Origin: Myceligenerans salitolerans
GTDB taxonomy: Bacteria > Actinomycetota > Actinomycetes > Actinomycetales > Cellulomonadaceae
NCBI RefSeq assembly: GCF_017349295.1
Contig: NZ_JAFMPK010000044.1
Location: forward strand, 62,001 to 126,000
Direction of reading: 5' to 3'
DNA: 64,000 nt
Below the pieces are notes generated by a model, which saw only the letters and a program-made list of their open reading frames with translations, was not told the origin of the DNA and searched no databases. Below are positions 24,917 through 32,499 of the stretch, one piece after another. How positions within the stretch are numbered: position 1 is the first letter of the stretch; each line of letters starts with the position of its first letter. The translations under genes and the position numbers were made by a program.

Positions 24917-25921
24917 TCACCCGAGCAGCGGGTGAAGGAGCCAGGTGATGAGGGCCGCGATCAGGGCCGCGGCCGGGATCGTCAGGATCCAGGCGATCGC
25001 GATGTTGCCCGCCACGCCCCAGCGCACCGCGGACAGCCGGCGCGTCGCGCCGACACCCATGATCGCGCTGGTGATCGTGTGCGTCGTCGACACGGGTGCG
25101 TGCAGCACGAACGCGTTGGCGTACAGCACGATCGCGGAGACGGACTCGGCGACGAACCCGCGCGCCGGGTCCAGCTCGATGATCCGGCGGCCGAGCGTGC
25201 GCATGATCCGCCAGCCACCGGCGTACGTCCCGGCGGAGATCGCCGCCGCGGCGGACAGCTTGACCCAGAGCGGGATGCCCGCGTCCGGATCGGCCCAGCC
25301 GGCGGCGAGCAGGGCCAGGAAGATCACGCCCATGGTCTTCTGCGCGTCCTGCAGCCCGTGGCCCAGGGCCATCGCGGCGGCCGACACCGTCTGCGCGAGG
25401 CGGAACCGGCGCGACGTCCGCCCGGGTGAGGCGTTGCGGAAGATCCACAGCACGCCGATCATCACCGCGAACGCGGCCATGAAGCCCACGAGCGGCGACA
25501 GCACCATGGGCAGCACGACCTTGTCCATGATGGCGGACCAGTACACCGCCATCCCGCCGGCCAGGCCCGCACCCACGAGACCGCCGATGAGGGCATGCGT
25601 GGACGACGACGGCAGGCCGAACCACCACGTGATGAGGTTCCACGCGATCGCGCCCACGAGCGCGGCCAGCACGACGGAGAGCTCGGAGCGGGTCGAGGCG
25701 CCCTCCAGGTTCACGATCGCCGTCGCGATCGTCTCGGCGACCTCCGTGCCGAGCAGCGCGCCGGCGAAGTTCATCCCGGCCGCCAGGACCAGCGCGACGC
25801 CAGGGGTCAGTGCGCGGGTCGAGACCGAGGTGGCGATGGCGTTGGCGGCATCGTGAAAGCCGTTGGTGTAGTCGAACGCGAGGGCGAGCGCCACGACCAC
25901 GACGACGAGGGCGGCCTCCAC
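24917..25921 (-). CDS. pit: Inorganic phosphate transporter, PiT family
   Basis: A 334-residue, multi-helix (about ten) transporter of metal-phosphate with protons. The two family signatures are visible: near the N-terminus FDYTNGFHDAANAIA and, in the second half, HAPVSTTHTITSAIMG. The GTG start at 25921 directly follows the TGA of the DUF47 gene, so the two are one operon, the usual PiT plus DUF47 pair. It is a low-affinity uptake system, expected to act together with the polyphosphate genes next to it. Confidence 0.95.
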   Translation of the reverse strand: MEAALVVVVVALALAFDYTNGFHDAANAIATSVSTRALTPGVALVLAAGMNFAGALLGTEVAETIATAIVNLEGASTRSELSVVLAALVGAIAWNLITWWFGLPSSSTHALIGGLVGAGLAGGMAVYWSAIMDKVVLPMVLSPLVGFMAAFAVMIGVLWIFRNASPGRTSRRFRLAQTVSAAAMALGHGLQDAQKTMGVIFLALLAAGWADPDAGIPLWVKLSAAAAISAGTYAGGWRIMRTLGRRIIELDPARGFVAESVSAIVLYANAFVLHAPVSTTHTITSAIMGVGATRRLSAVRWGVAGNIAIAWILTIPAAALIAALITWLLHPLLG

Positions 25922-26542
25922 TCAGGACTCCTTGAGCGCGATCGTCTCGACCAGGTTCGCCACCTTCTCGAAGTGGTCGGCGGCGTCCTCGAGGACGTCC
26001 ACGATCTCCTTGAGCTTCATGAGCAGGATCGGGTCGGTGACATCGTCGAAGAGGAACGCGATGAGCTTGCGGTGCAGCTTGTCGGCCTCGTTCTCGAGCC
26101 GGTTCACCTCCACCCAGTACTCCACGAGCTTCCCCATGCCGCGCAGCCGGGGCATCGCGTCGGCCGTCAGCTCGGCACAGCGCTGCAGTACCTGGACCTG
26201 GTCCGAGACCCGCCGCGGAAGCTCGTCCACCCGGTACAGGACGATGAGGTCGGCGGCCTCCTCCATGGAGTCCATGCAGTCGTCGAGGGCGGAGGTCAGG
26301 GCGTAGATGTCGTCCCGGTCGAAAGGCGTGACGAAGGTCTGGTTGAGGCGCCGCATGATCTCGTGCGCCAGCTCGTCGGCGAGGTGTTCCTCCTCACGGA
26401 GCCGGCCCGCCAACGTCTCCCGGCCCTCCCTGTCCGCTCCCAGCAGCTCTGCCAGGAGCGACGCCCCTGTGACCAGGTGTCGTGCCAGGGCACCCAGCAG
26501 ATCGAAGAACGTGGTGTCCCGCGGAGTGAGGCGCAGACGCAC
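25922..26542 (-). CDS. DUF47 family PhoU-like regulator
   Basis: A 206-residue all-helical protein of the DUF47/PhoU-like family (TTFFDLLGALARHLVTGASLLAELL, DEEHLADELAHEIMRRL-like segment, FDRDDIYALTSALDDCMDSMEEAAD), which acts as accessory to PiT transporters. It is the first gene of the pit operon, with no gap between its stop and pit. The GTG at 26542 fits the family start (VRLRLTPRDTTFFDLL). A longer frame to 26704 lacks family sequence. Confidence 0.92.
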   Translation of the reverse strand: MRLRLTPRDTTFFDLLGALARHLVTGASLLAELLGADREGRETLAGRLREEEHLADELAHEIMRRLNQTFVTPFDRDDIYALTSALDDCMDSMEEAADLIVLYRVDELPRRVSDQVQVLQRCAELTADAMPRLRGMGKLVEYWVEVNRLENEADKLHRKLIAFLFDDVTDPILLMKLKEIVDVLEDAADHFEKVANLVETIALKES

Positions 26543-26943
26543 AGAGGGCTCCCGACAAGAGGCGAGTATTACGGGTGCAGCGTAGATCCGCTGAGGCGAC
26601 GATCGCCAACCAGATAGCGCTTCTTGACGTGTTCGTGACACGGCGGCACGACGGGCCGACGGCGCACGGAGCAGGGAAGACGCGGGAAAAGAGATCGGCG
26701 ACACCGGACCGGGAGCGCCTCTCGGCGCGTGGCCGCTCGTAGCGGCTGAAGATGGAGCCCGGGGCTACCGCAGCCCGGCGTCGCCGCAGACCATCCTAAC
26801 GGCCTGGCGCGGAATTCCAAGGGCCTGCGAACGTGAGGAATCTCGCCTTGCCGGTACCCGCCGGGCCGAACCGTCCGGCCGGACCTAGCATCGAAAGCCG
26901 GGGGCGACGTCGGACATCCGCCCCCTAGGGCAAAGGAGGCGAT
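26543..26943. other. Intergenic region, DUF47/pit and sugar porter
   Basis: A 401-bp divergent gap. It ends in AAAGGAGG before the porter ATG, and TAGCAT at 26886-26891 could be its -10. I see no riboswitch, clean operator or small gene. Confidence 0.5.
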
Positions 26944-28425
26944 ATGTCCACCATCCCGCAGTCCGCTCCCAGCTCCCGCCGGTCCGCGCACCGGCGAGCA
27001 CTCGTCCTGGCGGTCGCCGCGGCCGTCGGCGGCTTCCTCTTCGGCTTCGACTCGTCGGTGATCAACGGAGCCGTCGACGCGATCGAGGGGCAGTTCGCAC
27101 TCAGTTCGACGGTCACCGGGCTCGTCGTCGCGGTCGCCCTGCTGGGCTGCGCGCTCGGCGCCTGGGCAGGCGGACGTCTGGCCGACCGCTGGGGCCGCAC
27201 CCGGGTGATGCTGCTGGGCGGCGTGCTCTTCTTCGTCTCGTCGATCCTCTCCGCGGTCGCCTGGTCGGCGGCCGACCTGGCCCTGTGGCGCTTCATGGCC
27301 GGTGTGGGGATCGGCATCGCCTCGGTCATCGCGCCGGCCTACATCGCCGAGATCGCACCGGCGGCGATGCGCGGCAGGCTCGGCTCGCTGCAACAGCTCG
27401 CGATCACCGTGGGCATCTTCGCGGCGCTGCTGTCCGACCAACTGCTCGCGACGGGCGCCGGGGGCGCGGCGGAAGACCTCTGGCTCGGCTGGGAGGCGTG
27501 GCGCTGGATGTTCCTGGTCGCCGTCGTCCCCGCGGCCGTCTACACCGGGCTGGCACTCCGCATCCCCGAGTCACCGCGCTACCTGGTCTCCCAGGGAAAA
27601 CTCGGTGAGGCACGCGCCGTCCTCGCGAGCGTGCTGGGTCCGGACGAGGACGTGGACGACCGGCTCGCCCGGATCCGCAGTTCCATCGAGGCGGACGAGG
27701 CGAACGCCCGGCACGGGACGCTACGGGGAACCGCGCTCGGGCTGAAGCCGATCGTCTGGGTCGGCATCCTGCTCTCGGTCTTCCAGCAGTTCGTGGGGAT
27801 CAACGTGATCTTCTACTACTCGACCACGTTGTGGCAGGCGGTCGGGTTCGAGGAGTCCCAGGCGTTCGCCGTCTCCACGATCACGGCGGTGACGAACGTG
27901 GCCGTGACGTTCATCGCGATCGCACTCGTCGACCGCGTCGGCCGCAAGGCGCTGCTCCTGACCGGTTCGGCGGGCATGACGGTGATGCTGGCCGTCATGG
28001 CCCTGGCGTTCACCCAGGCGTCCGGGTCCGGTCAGGACATCCACCTGGACGGCCTGTGGGGCACCCTGGCGCTGGCCGCGGCGAACCTCTACGTGGTCTT
28101 CTTCGGCGCCACCTGGGGCCCGGTGGTCTGGGTCCTGCTCGGAGAGATGTTCCCCAACCGCATCCGCGCCGCCGCGCTCGGCGTCGCGGCCGCCGCCCAG
28201 TGGCTCGCGAACTTCGCCATCACGCTGACGTTCCCGCCGCTGCTCTCGGCCTTCGGTGCGTCGATCCCTTACCTGATGTACGCGTTCTTCGCCGCGTGCT
28301 CGTTCGTCTTCGTGCTCACCCGCGTGCGGGAGACGAAGGGGGTCGAACTGGAGGACATGCCCGAGGCCGCCGGGCGCCGGCCCGCCCGGCCCGACGCGCG
28401 ACCTGGTTACTCCAGCAGCCCCTGA
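26944..28425 (+). CDS. MFS sugar porter (XylE/GalP-like)
   Basis: A 493-residue, 12-helix sugar:proton symporter. Sugar-porter signatures are visible in order: GGFLFGFDSSVINGA in helix 1, GGRLADRWGR between helices 2 and 3, PESPRYLVSQGK before the central loop, QQFVGINVIFYYS in helix 7, DRVGRKALLL, and the terminal RVRETKGVELE. The substrate is probably xylose, arabinose, galactose or glucose; the nearby hemicellulase genes make a pentose or galactose plausible. It overlaps the convergent hypothetical gene by 19 bp. Confidence 0.93.
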   Translation: MSTIPQSAPSSRRSAHRRALVLAVAAAVGGFLFGFDSSVINGAVDAIEGQFALSSTVTGLVVAVALLGCALGAWAGGRLADRWGRTRVMLLGGVLFFVSSILSAVAWSAADLALWRFMAGVGIGIASVIAPAYIAEIAPAAMRGRLGSLQQLAITVGIFAALLSDQLLATGAGGAAEDLWLGWEAWRWMFLVAVVPAAVYTGLALRIPESPRYLVSQGKLGEARAVLASVLGPDEDVDDRLARIRSSIEADEANARHGTLRGTALGLKPIVWVGILLSVFQQFVGINVIFYYSTTLWQAVGFEESQAFAVSTITAVTNVAVTFIAIALVDRVGRKALLLTGSAGMTVMLAVMALAFTQASGSGQDIHLDGLWGTLALAAANLYVVFFGATWGPVVWVLLGEMFPNRIRAAALGVAAAAQWLANFAITLTFPPLLSAFGASIPYLMYAFFAACSFVFVLTRVRETKGVELEDMPEAAGRRPARPDARPGYSSSP

Positions 28426-29039
28426 CGCCAGAGGTCGGCCGCGTGCTCCAGTTCCTCGGCGGTCCGGAGCAGGGAGCTCGCGCCGTGCGTCATGTGGGAC
28501 GCCCCGCGGGGATCGGCACTCTCCCGTGCGTCGGCGTCGAACGCCGCACCGGTGGAGAGGATGCGGCAGAACGCTCCCGCCCGCTCGAGTGCGACGGCGA
28601 GATCGCCGGTGAAGACGCCCGAGAGCACCGCGTCGGCCAGCTGCCGCAGGTCGGCCGGCTCGGGGGGACTCGGCACCCCGGCGACGGCCTCGCTCACGGG
28701 CGCGGCCGCGACGCCGAGGCGGTACCGCAGCGCGATCGTCTGCAGGTCGCGACGCACCCATTCGCGCAGGACGTAGATCCGCCAGAGCGCCCCCGGCAGT
28801 GACGACGGGGCGGCGTCGGCCCAGAGTTCCGCGACGGTGTCGAGCCCCTCGTGCTCCACCAGGCGCACGAGGCGGTCCACCACCGCCGGGTCCTCGGTGG
28901 TCCGGGCGCGGTCGACGAGGATCCGCGCGGTGACGTGGGCGACCTCGTCACGCATCGCGGGGTCCAGCTCGCCGGTGAGCGCTTCGGCATCACGAGGGTC
29001 GAGCATGGCGGGGCGGCGCGGAACACGATGGTCGTCCAT
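28407..29039 (-). CDS. Conserved actinobacterial protein of unknown function
   Basis: A 210-residue soluble protein without signal or membrane segment. Visible pattern: MLDPRDAEALTGELDPAMRDEVAHV, an acidic helical N-terminus, then GALWRIYVLREWVRRD, and a C-terminal part rich in Ala/Leu. I have seen this type in other Micrococcales as a hypothetical protein, sometimes mislabelled as an RNA polymerase subunit. No catalytic motif is recognised. It is divergent from the MarR-exporter operon and overlaps the sugar porter's 3' end by 19 bp. Confidence 0.75.
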   Translation of the reverse strand: MDDHRVPRRPAMLDPRDAEALTGELDPAMRDEVAHVTARILVDRARTTEDPAVVDRLVRLVEHEGLDTVAELWADAAPSSLPGALWRIYVLREWVRRDLQTIALRYRLGVAAAPVSEAVAGVPSPPEPADLRQLADAVLSGVFTGDLAVALERAGAFCRILSTGAAFDADARESADPRGASHMTHGASSLLRTAEELEHAADLWRQGLLE

Positions 29040-29203
29040 GCCCTCAGTGTCTCTTTTGACCGGGCGGACGGCGAGACCCCTGCTGTTCGCGTGGAGCGCA
29101 ACCGAAGGTCGTCACACGGTGACCGAGCGTGACGACGTTGTGACCGGGAAAGTCCGGCCTCGTGGCGCGCCGTCCACCACCCAGAAGGGCACGCCACCGA
29201 GAA

Positions 29204-29254
29204 GGTTGCCTCATGCAACCAATCCGAGTATTGTTGCTTGCAGCAACCAAGGAG
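29204..29254 (+). promoter_or_regulatory. marR-exporter promoter with two inverted-repeat operators
   Basis: TTGCCT (29206-29211) and TATTGT (29229-29234) are spaced 17 bp. GGTTGC-n5-GCAACC (29204-29220) covers the -35 box and GTTGC-n5-GCAAC (29233-29247) covers the start region. Both share the same half-site and spacing, as expected for a dimeric MarR repressor. AAGGAG at 29249-29254 is the Shine-Dalgarno. Confidence 0.75.
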
Positions 29255-29259
29255 TTCGG

Positions 29260-29757
29260 ATGAGGCACGCCCTGCGATCCCCCGGAGATCTCACGACAGA
29301 CACCGGCACCGATCAACTGATCGATGCGCTGACCCAGCTCAGCCGTAAGCAGCGCGTCGTCTCCGAGCGTGTGGCACGCGAACTCGGCTGGCCCCGCGCC
29401 GGGCTCGGGGTCCTGAGGGTCCTCAGCTCCGGCCCAGCGTCGCTGTCCGACGTCGCCGCGGCGCTCGAGGTAGACGCCTCCGTCGCGAGTCGCCAGGTCG
29501 GTGCCCTCGCCGACGCGGGCTACGTCGCACGCAGCGTCGATGCCACCGATCGCCGGATCCGCACCATCGAGATCACCGACTCCGGCCGCGCACTCGCCGT
29601 CCGCGCGAAGGAACAGTTCGCGCGGACCGCAGCCCGGGCCTTCAGCACGTGGTCCGACGACGACCTCGCGTCCGCCGTCACACAGCTGAGACGCCTCGGT
29701 GAGGCCATCGGCTCCGCGGTCGACACCACCACGCACCAGCACGTCACGAGGAATTGA
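29260..29757 (+). CDS. MarR family regulator
   Basis: A 165-residue winged-helix repressor. The DNA-binding domain (about 60-125) contains SLSDVAAALEVDASVASRQVGALADAGYV and the wing DATDRRIRTIEITDSG. It is the first gene of an operon with the DHA2 exporter, which starts four bases after its stop. Two matched inverted repeats lie in its promoter, so it most likely represses itself and the exporter and is released by a drug-like ligand. Confidence 0.92.
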   Translation: MRHALRSPGDLTTDTGTDQLIDALTQLSRKQRVVSERVARELGWPRAGLGVLRVLSSGPASLSDVAAALEVDASVASRQVGALADAGYVARSVDATDRRIRTIEITDSGRALAVRAKEQFARTAARAFSTWSDDDLASAVTQLRRLGEAIGSAVDTTTHQHVTRN

Positions 29758-29761
29758 GCAC

Positions 29762-31378
29762 ATGAGCAGCAGCACCGACACGCGAGCGGCGGAGACGCCG
29801 CCGTCGACCGTTACCGGCGAGCGGCCCCCGATGTCCCGCCGGCAGATCCTGGAGTCGCTCTCCGGGATCCTGCTCGGCATGTTCGTCTCGGTCATCGCCA
29901 TGTCGGTGGTCTCGAGCTCGCTGCCGAAGATCGTGACCGACCTGTCGGGTTCACAGTCGTCGTACACGTGGGTGGTCGTCGCAACCCTGCTGACCTCGAC
30001 GATCACCGTCCCCATCTGGGGCAAGCTCGCCGACCTGCACAACCGCAAGACGCTGGTGCAGGTGGCGCTGGCGATCTCGGTCCTCTCGGCCGCCTTCGCC
30101 GGTTTCTCGCAGGACGTCGGGCAGCTCATCACGGCACGCGCCTTCCAGGGCATCGGCGCAGGTGGCCTGCAGGCTCTGTCCGTCGTTCTCATCGCGGACA
30201 TCGTCAGCCCGCGCGAACGCGGGAAGTACATGGGCCTCGTGGGTGCGTTCATGGGTGTCGGCATGGTCGGCGGCCCGATCCTCGGTGGCTGGCTCACCGA
30301 CACGTTCAGCTGGCGCTGGAACTTCTTCGTCGGCCTGCCGTTCGCGATCGCGTCGATCATCACCCTGCAGGCCACCCTCAAGCTGCCGAAGCGGCCGCGC
30401 CGCAGGGCGAGGATCGACGTCGCCGGTGCCACGCTGATCTCGGCCGGTATCGCCTCGCTGCTGTTGTGGGTCACCTTCGCGGGCGACAAGTTCGACTGGG
30501 CGTCCTGGCAGACCGTCGCCATGACCGGCGGCGCGCTCGTCGCCCTCGCCGTCGCCGTCGTCGTCGAGCTGCGGGTGGACGAACCGCTCATCCCGATGCA
30601 CCTGTTTCGCAATCGCACCCTGGTGCTCGCCGTGGTCGGCTCCGTCGCCGTGGGCGTGGCGATGTTCGGGACCTCGGTGTTCCTGAGTCAGTACATGCAG
30701 CTCGCGCGCGGCAAGACACCGACCGAGTCGGGCCTGCTGACCATCCCGATGGTGGCGGGGATGTTCCTCACCTCGACGGTCGTCGGGCAGATCATCACAC
30801 GCACCGGCCGCTACAAGCCGTTCATGGTGACCGGCGGCGTGCTGCTCACGGGCGGCCTGGCCCTGTTGTCCACCATCGACTACCGCACGAGTCTCGTCCT
30901 GGTGAGCGTCTACCTGTTCCTCCTCGGGGCCGGCGTCGGCATGCTGATGCAGAACATGGTGCTGGCCACCCAGAACACCCTGCACATCAAGGACTCCGGC
31001 TCCGGGACGTCGACGGTCGCGTTCTTCCGCTCGCTGGGTGGCGCGATGGGAGTCTCTGCGCTCGGCGCCGCCTTCGCGGCGCGCGTCGAGGACGGGATCG
31101 CCGACGGACTGCACGCGATCGCCGGCCAGCTCGCCGCCGCCGGTGTCGACGTGTCCCGGATCGGTGGATCGGACGGCAGCCTGCCCGACCTCGCGGCCAT
31201 GCCGCCCGCGGTGCGCGAGGTCGTCGAGCGTGCCTACGGCGACGGCATCGCGGAGATCTTCCTGTTCGCCACGCCACTGGCCGCCATCGCGCTGGTCTGC
31301 GTGCTCCTGATGAAGGAGATCCCGCTGGGGAACAAGTCGGGACTGGAGCAGCTGGACGAGCTGGACCGTGTCGGATAG
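29762..31378 (+). CDS. DHA2 family MFS multidrug exporter (14 helices)
   Basis: A 538-residue drug:proton antiporter of the EmrB/QacA type. Motif A is present as WGKLADLHNRKTL, and motif C as GLVGAFMGVGMVGGPILGG after helix 4. The C-terminal half has the 14-helix layout, with an about 60-residue outward loop (DGIADGLHAIAGQLAAAGVD) before the last helix. The start at 29762 follows GAGGAATTGAGC. It is co-transcribed with the MarR regulator upstream; a second MarR gene follows 63 bp after its stop. Confidence 0.93.
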   Translation: MSSSTDTRAAETPPSTVTGERPPMSRRQILESLSGILLGMFVSVIAMSVVSSSLPKIVTDLSGSQSSYTWVVVATLLTSTITVPIWGKLADLHNRKTLVQVALAISVLSAAFAGFSQDVGQLITARAFQGIGAGGLQALSVVLIADIVSPRERGKYMGLVGAFMGVGMVGGPILGGWLTDTFSWRWNFFVGLPFAIASIITLQATLKLPKRPRRRARIDVAGATLISAGIASLLLWVTFAGDKFDWASWQTVAMTGGALVALAVAVVVELRVDEPLIPMHLFRNRTLVLAVVGSVAVGVAMFGTSVFLSQYMQLARGKTPTESGLLTIPMVAGMFLTSTVVGQIITRTGRYKPFMVTGGVLLTGGLALLSTIDYRTSLVLVSVYLFLLGAGVGMLMQNMVLATQNTLHIKDSGSGTSTVAFFRSLGGAMGVSALGAAFAARVEDGIADGLHAIAGQLAAAGVDVSRIGGSDGSLPDLAAMPPAVREVVERAYGDGIAEIFLFATPLAAIALVCVLLMKEIPLGNKSGLEQLDELDRVG

Positions 31379-31441
31379 GCCCTCGGCACCGATATCCGGT
31401 CGCCGCTGTGCCCGGGATGCGGGAGACGGGATGATAGGCGC

Positions 31442-31936
31442 ATGTCCGAGACATCGACCACTCCCGGCGACGACGCCGCCACGGACGACCGCGCGCCGTT
31501 CACCGCACTGGAGCACGAGCTCCGGCTGATCATCCGCCGCGCCCAGTCCGCGGGCGCGAAGATCGCACGGCGGGTGCATCCCGAACTGGAGGCGAGCGCC
31601 TATCCGCTCCTCGCACACATCGCGCAGAACCCGGGGACACGCGGTTCGGACCTCGCCGCCCACTTCGGCGTCGGACGGGCGACGGTGTCACGTCAGCTCA
31701 GCCGCCTCGCCGACCTGGGCCTCGTGGAGCGCGACACCGACCCCGAGGACAGCCGCGGGCAGCGGATCACCCTCACCACGGACGGCGCCGCCAGGTTCGA
31801 GCAGGCGCGGTCCAACCGGATCGAGATGTTCGCCGGCGCGCTGGCTCACTGGGACCGTCAGGACGTCCAGCTCCTGGCAGACCTCCTGCACCGCTATTCG
31901 CAGGATCTCGTTTCCTGGCAGGCGCAACACCGCTGA
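31442..31936 (+). CDS. MarR family regulator (second)
   Basis: A 164-residue winged-helix protein. DNA-binding core: RGSDLAAHFGVGRATVSRQLSRLADLGLVERDTDPEDSRGQRITLT. It follows the DHA2 exporter but has GATGAT (31430-31435) six bases before its ATG, fitting its own leaderless promoter. Its target is unknown; it may add a second input to the exporter or act elsewhere. The two MarR proteins share only family-level similarity. Confidence 0.9.
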   Translation: MSETSTTPGDDAATDDRAPFTALEHELRLIIRRAQSAGAKIARRVHPELEASAYPLLAHIAQNPGTRGSDLAAHFGVGRATVSRQLSRLADLGLVERDTDPEDSRGQRITLTTDGAARFEQARSNRIEMFAGALAHWDRQDVQLLADLLHRYSQDLVSWQAQHR

Positions 31937-31956
31937 ACCCGTCCGGTCGCGGCGTG

Positions 31957-31977
31957 GCCGGCCGCCGACCGGCCGGC
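31957..31977. terminator. Possible bidirectional terminator
   Basis: GCCGGCCG and CGGCCGGC (8-bp stem, 5-base loop) lie in the 102-bp gap between the convergent MarR and msrB genes. Confidence 0.5.
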
Positions 31978-32038
31978 TCCGTGCCCGAACGACCGGCCGG
32001 CGCGCCCGTCACGGAGCACGGCGGCCCTGCTGACCGGG

Positions 32039-32443
32039 TCAGGCGTCACCGGCCTCGAAGGTGAGGCTGATCGAGTTCATGCAGAAGCGGTCGCCCGTCG
32101 GGGTCTGCGGCGCGTCGTCGAACACGTGGCCGAGATGGGAGCCGCAGCGGGCGCACCGCACCTCGGTGCGGACCATCCCGAGCGAACGGTCCTCCAGCAG
32201 CTCGACGCGGTCCCCTGCGAGCGGGCTGTAGAACGACGGCCAGCCGCAGTGCGAGTCGAACTTCGTCTCGGACCGGAACAGCTCGTTCCCGCACGCCCGG
32301 CACCGGTAGACACCCACGCGCTTCTCGTCGAGCAGCTCGCCGGTCCACGCCCGCTCGGTCCCCGCTCGCCGGAGCACCGCGTACTCCTCGGGCGACAGCT
32401 CGTCGCGCCACTGCTCCTCGGACTTGGACACCTCGTACGTCAT
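32039..32443 (-). CDS. msrB: Peptide-methionine (R)-S-oxide reductase
   Basis: A 134-residue cytoplasmic enzyme that repairs methionine-R-sulfoxide. Two zinc-binding CxxC pairs (YRCRACGNELF and VRCARCGSHLGHVFDD), the substrate segment GWPSFYSPL, and the catalytic cysteine in DRFCMNSISL are all present. It is a single gene between a MarR gene (convergent) and the DEAD-box helicase gene on the same strand 56 bp upstream. Confidence 0.97.
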   Translation of the reverse strand: MTYEVSKSEEQWRDELSPEEYAVLRRAGTERAWTGELLDEKRVGVYRCRACGNELFRSETKFDSHCGWPSFYSPLAGDRVELLEDRSLGMVRTEVRCARCGSHLGHVFDDAPQTPTGDRFCMNSISLTFEAGDA

Positions 32444-32499
32444 CGCTCGTCTCCGCTCGGTTCCATGCGGGTCCGCCCGGTGCGGCCTCTCAGGCCAAC

